A stretch of 64,000 nt of DNA from Rhizomicrobium sp. (GTDB taxonomy: Bacteria; Pseudomonadota; Alphaproteobacteria; Micropepsales; Micropepsaceae): positions 1,092,756 through 1,156,755 of the forward strand of contig JBBCGJ010000001.1 of the NCBI GenBank assembly GCA_037200985.1, given 5' to 3'. The notes under the pieces are model-generated. The model worked only from the letters and a program-made list of their open reading frames with translations. It made no database searches and had not been told where the DNA came from. The translations under genes and the position numbers were made by a program. Positions 63,704-64,000 of this stretch are shown here, in pieces; the first letter of the stretch is position 1; every line of letters starts with the position of its first letter.

Positions 63704-63762
63704 GCTTGTTCTCGGACAAGCCGGACTGTAGCGTCCGGCCCTCTTTTTGAACGGGCATTGCC

Positions 63763-64000
63763 GTGGCCAAGACATTCCAGGACCTGATTCTGACGCTCCA
63801 GAATTTCTGGGCATCGAAAGGTTGCCTGATCCTCCAGCCTTACGACGACCAGATGGGCGCGGGCACCTTCCATCCGGCGACGACGCTGCGCGCGCTGGGG
63901 CCGCGGCCGTGGCGCGCCGCCTATGTCCAGCCGTCGCGGCGGCCCAAGGACGGGCGCTATGGCGAGAACCCGAACCGGCTGCAGCACTATTACCAGTTCC
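63763..64000 (+). CDS. glyQ: Glycyl-tRNA synthetase alpha subunit (partial, 5' part)
   Basis: The GTG start at 63763 encodes [20 protein letters not shown], then [53 protein letters not shown] up to the window edge. These are the conserved first 79 residues of the alpha subunit of the alpha2-beta2 enzyme. The gene continues outside the window, presumably followed by glyS. Confidence 0.97.
   Translation, partial: MAKTFQDLILTLQNFWASKGCLILQPYDDQMGAGTFHPATTLRALGPRPWRAAYVQPSRRPKDGRYGENPNRLQHYYQF

Overview
The window is a 64 kb stretch of gene-dense, high-G+C chromosome from an alphaproteobacterium. Several features support this. It has the DivK/PleD cell-cycle pair, a CcrM-type GANTC methyltransferase of the classic 358-residue length, and F0 ATP synthase genes in the order atpI-atpB-atpE-atpX-atpF. 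It also has an EipB-like (DUF1849) envelope protein, DUF3572 next to divK, dciA-dsbA-smc next to mutY, erpA/dgt/SPOR/nagZ/scpA/scpB, and polyprenyl synthase/DUF2007/TrmN6/glyQ. The genus cannot be fixed from sequence reading alone; a soil or rhizosphere relative of Caulobacterales, Rhizobiales or Micropepsales would fit. There is no prophage, integrase, insertion sequence, CRISPR array, rRNA gene or recognisable tRNA gene.

Layout. 1-519: end of an unidentified gene plus two repeat types. 520-3132: minus-strand cluster ridA-like > FemAB-like acyltransferase > HIT > ABM, then a Pmp3-like membrane peptide. 3193-5909: agmatine deiminase, N-carbamoylputrescine amidase (putrescine synthesis) and EipB. 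5892-9006: minus-strand operon DUF3572 > HAD > ROK kinase > dinB. 9337-11098: divK-pleD. 11169-17435: SDR, DsbA/FrnE, DUF5996, a secreted protein, CoA-transferase, histidine phosphatase and a hybrid sensor kinase. 17575-24086: VOC and xthA, then erpA divergent from dgt, then SPOR, nagZ, scpA and scpB. 24144-32815: LuxR regulator divergent from an autotransporter, rnd, a secreted phosphodiesterase, aspS and a membrane protein. 32930-36080: F0 ATP synthase genes and a DUF433/DUF5615 toxin-antitoxin pair. 36122-41611: smc, two tandem DsbA-like genes and dciA. 41621-44620: mutY, ccrM and rnhB. 44695-53291: SET protein, small proteins, radical SAM, SGNH hydrolase, PhyH dioxygenase, glycosyltransferase, ECF-type sigma factor with a YCII partner, and an antitoxin with a broken toxin. 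53288-64000: moaB, lytic transglycosylase, UDG, ETF-QO, a TPR lipoprotein, ispE, polyprenyl synthase, a DUF2007-TrmN6 fusion, a frameshifted membrane gene and the start of glyQ.

The genes are packed tightly. Stop/start overlaps of the ATGA, GTGA and TGATG type join many neighbours, so translational coupling is common, and non-ATG starts (GTG, TTG) are frequent.

Most of the window is core housekeeping DNA, and I did not find a clear new multi-gene system. The most unusual features are sequence-level. (i) A 129-bp palindromic repeat (exactly 43 codons) sits in frame inside mutY, and a truncated relative lies beside atpF. (ii) Seven GANTC sites occupy 93 bp directly upstream of ccrM. (iii) A diverged dispersed element of about 190 bp is present in two inverted copies. 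(iv) A RelE/ParE toxin is interrupted by an in-frame TGA while its antitoxin stays intact. (v) DUF2007 is fused to a TrmN6-like methyltransferase. (vi) A COG4705-like membrane gene is broken by one extra G in a G6 run.
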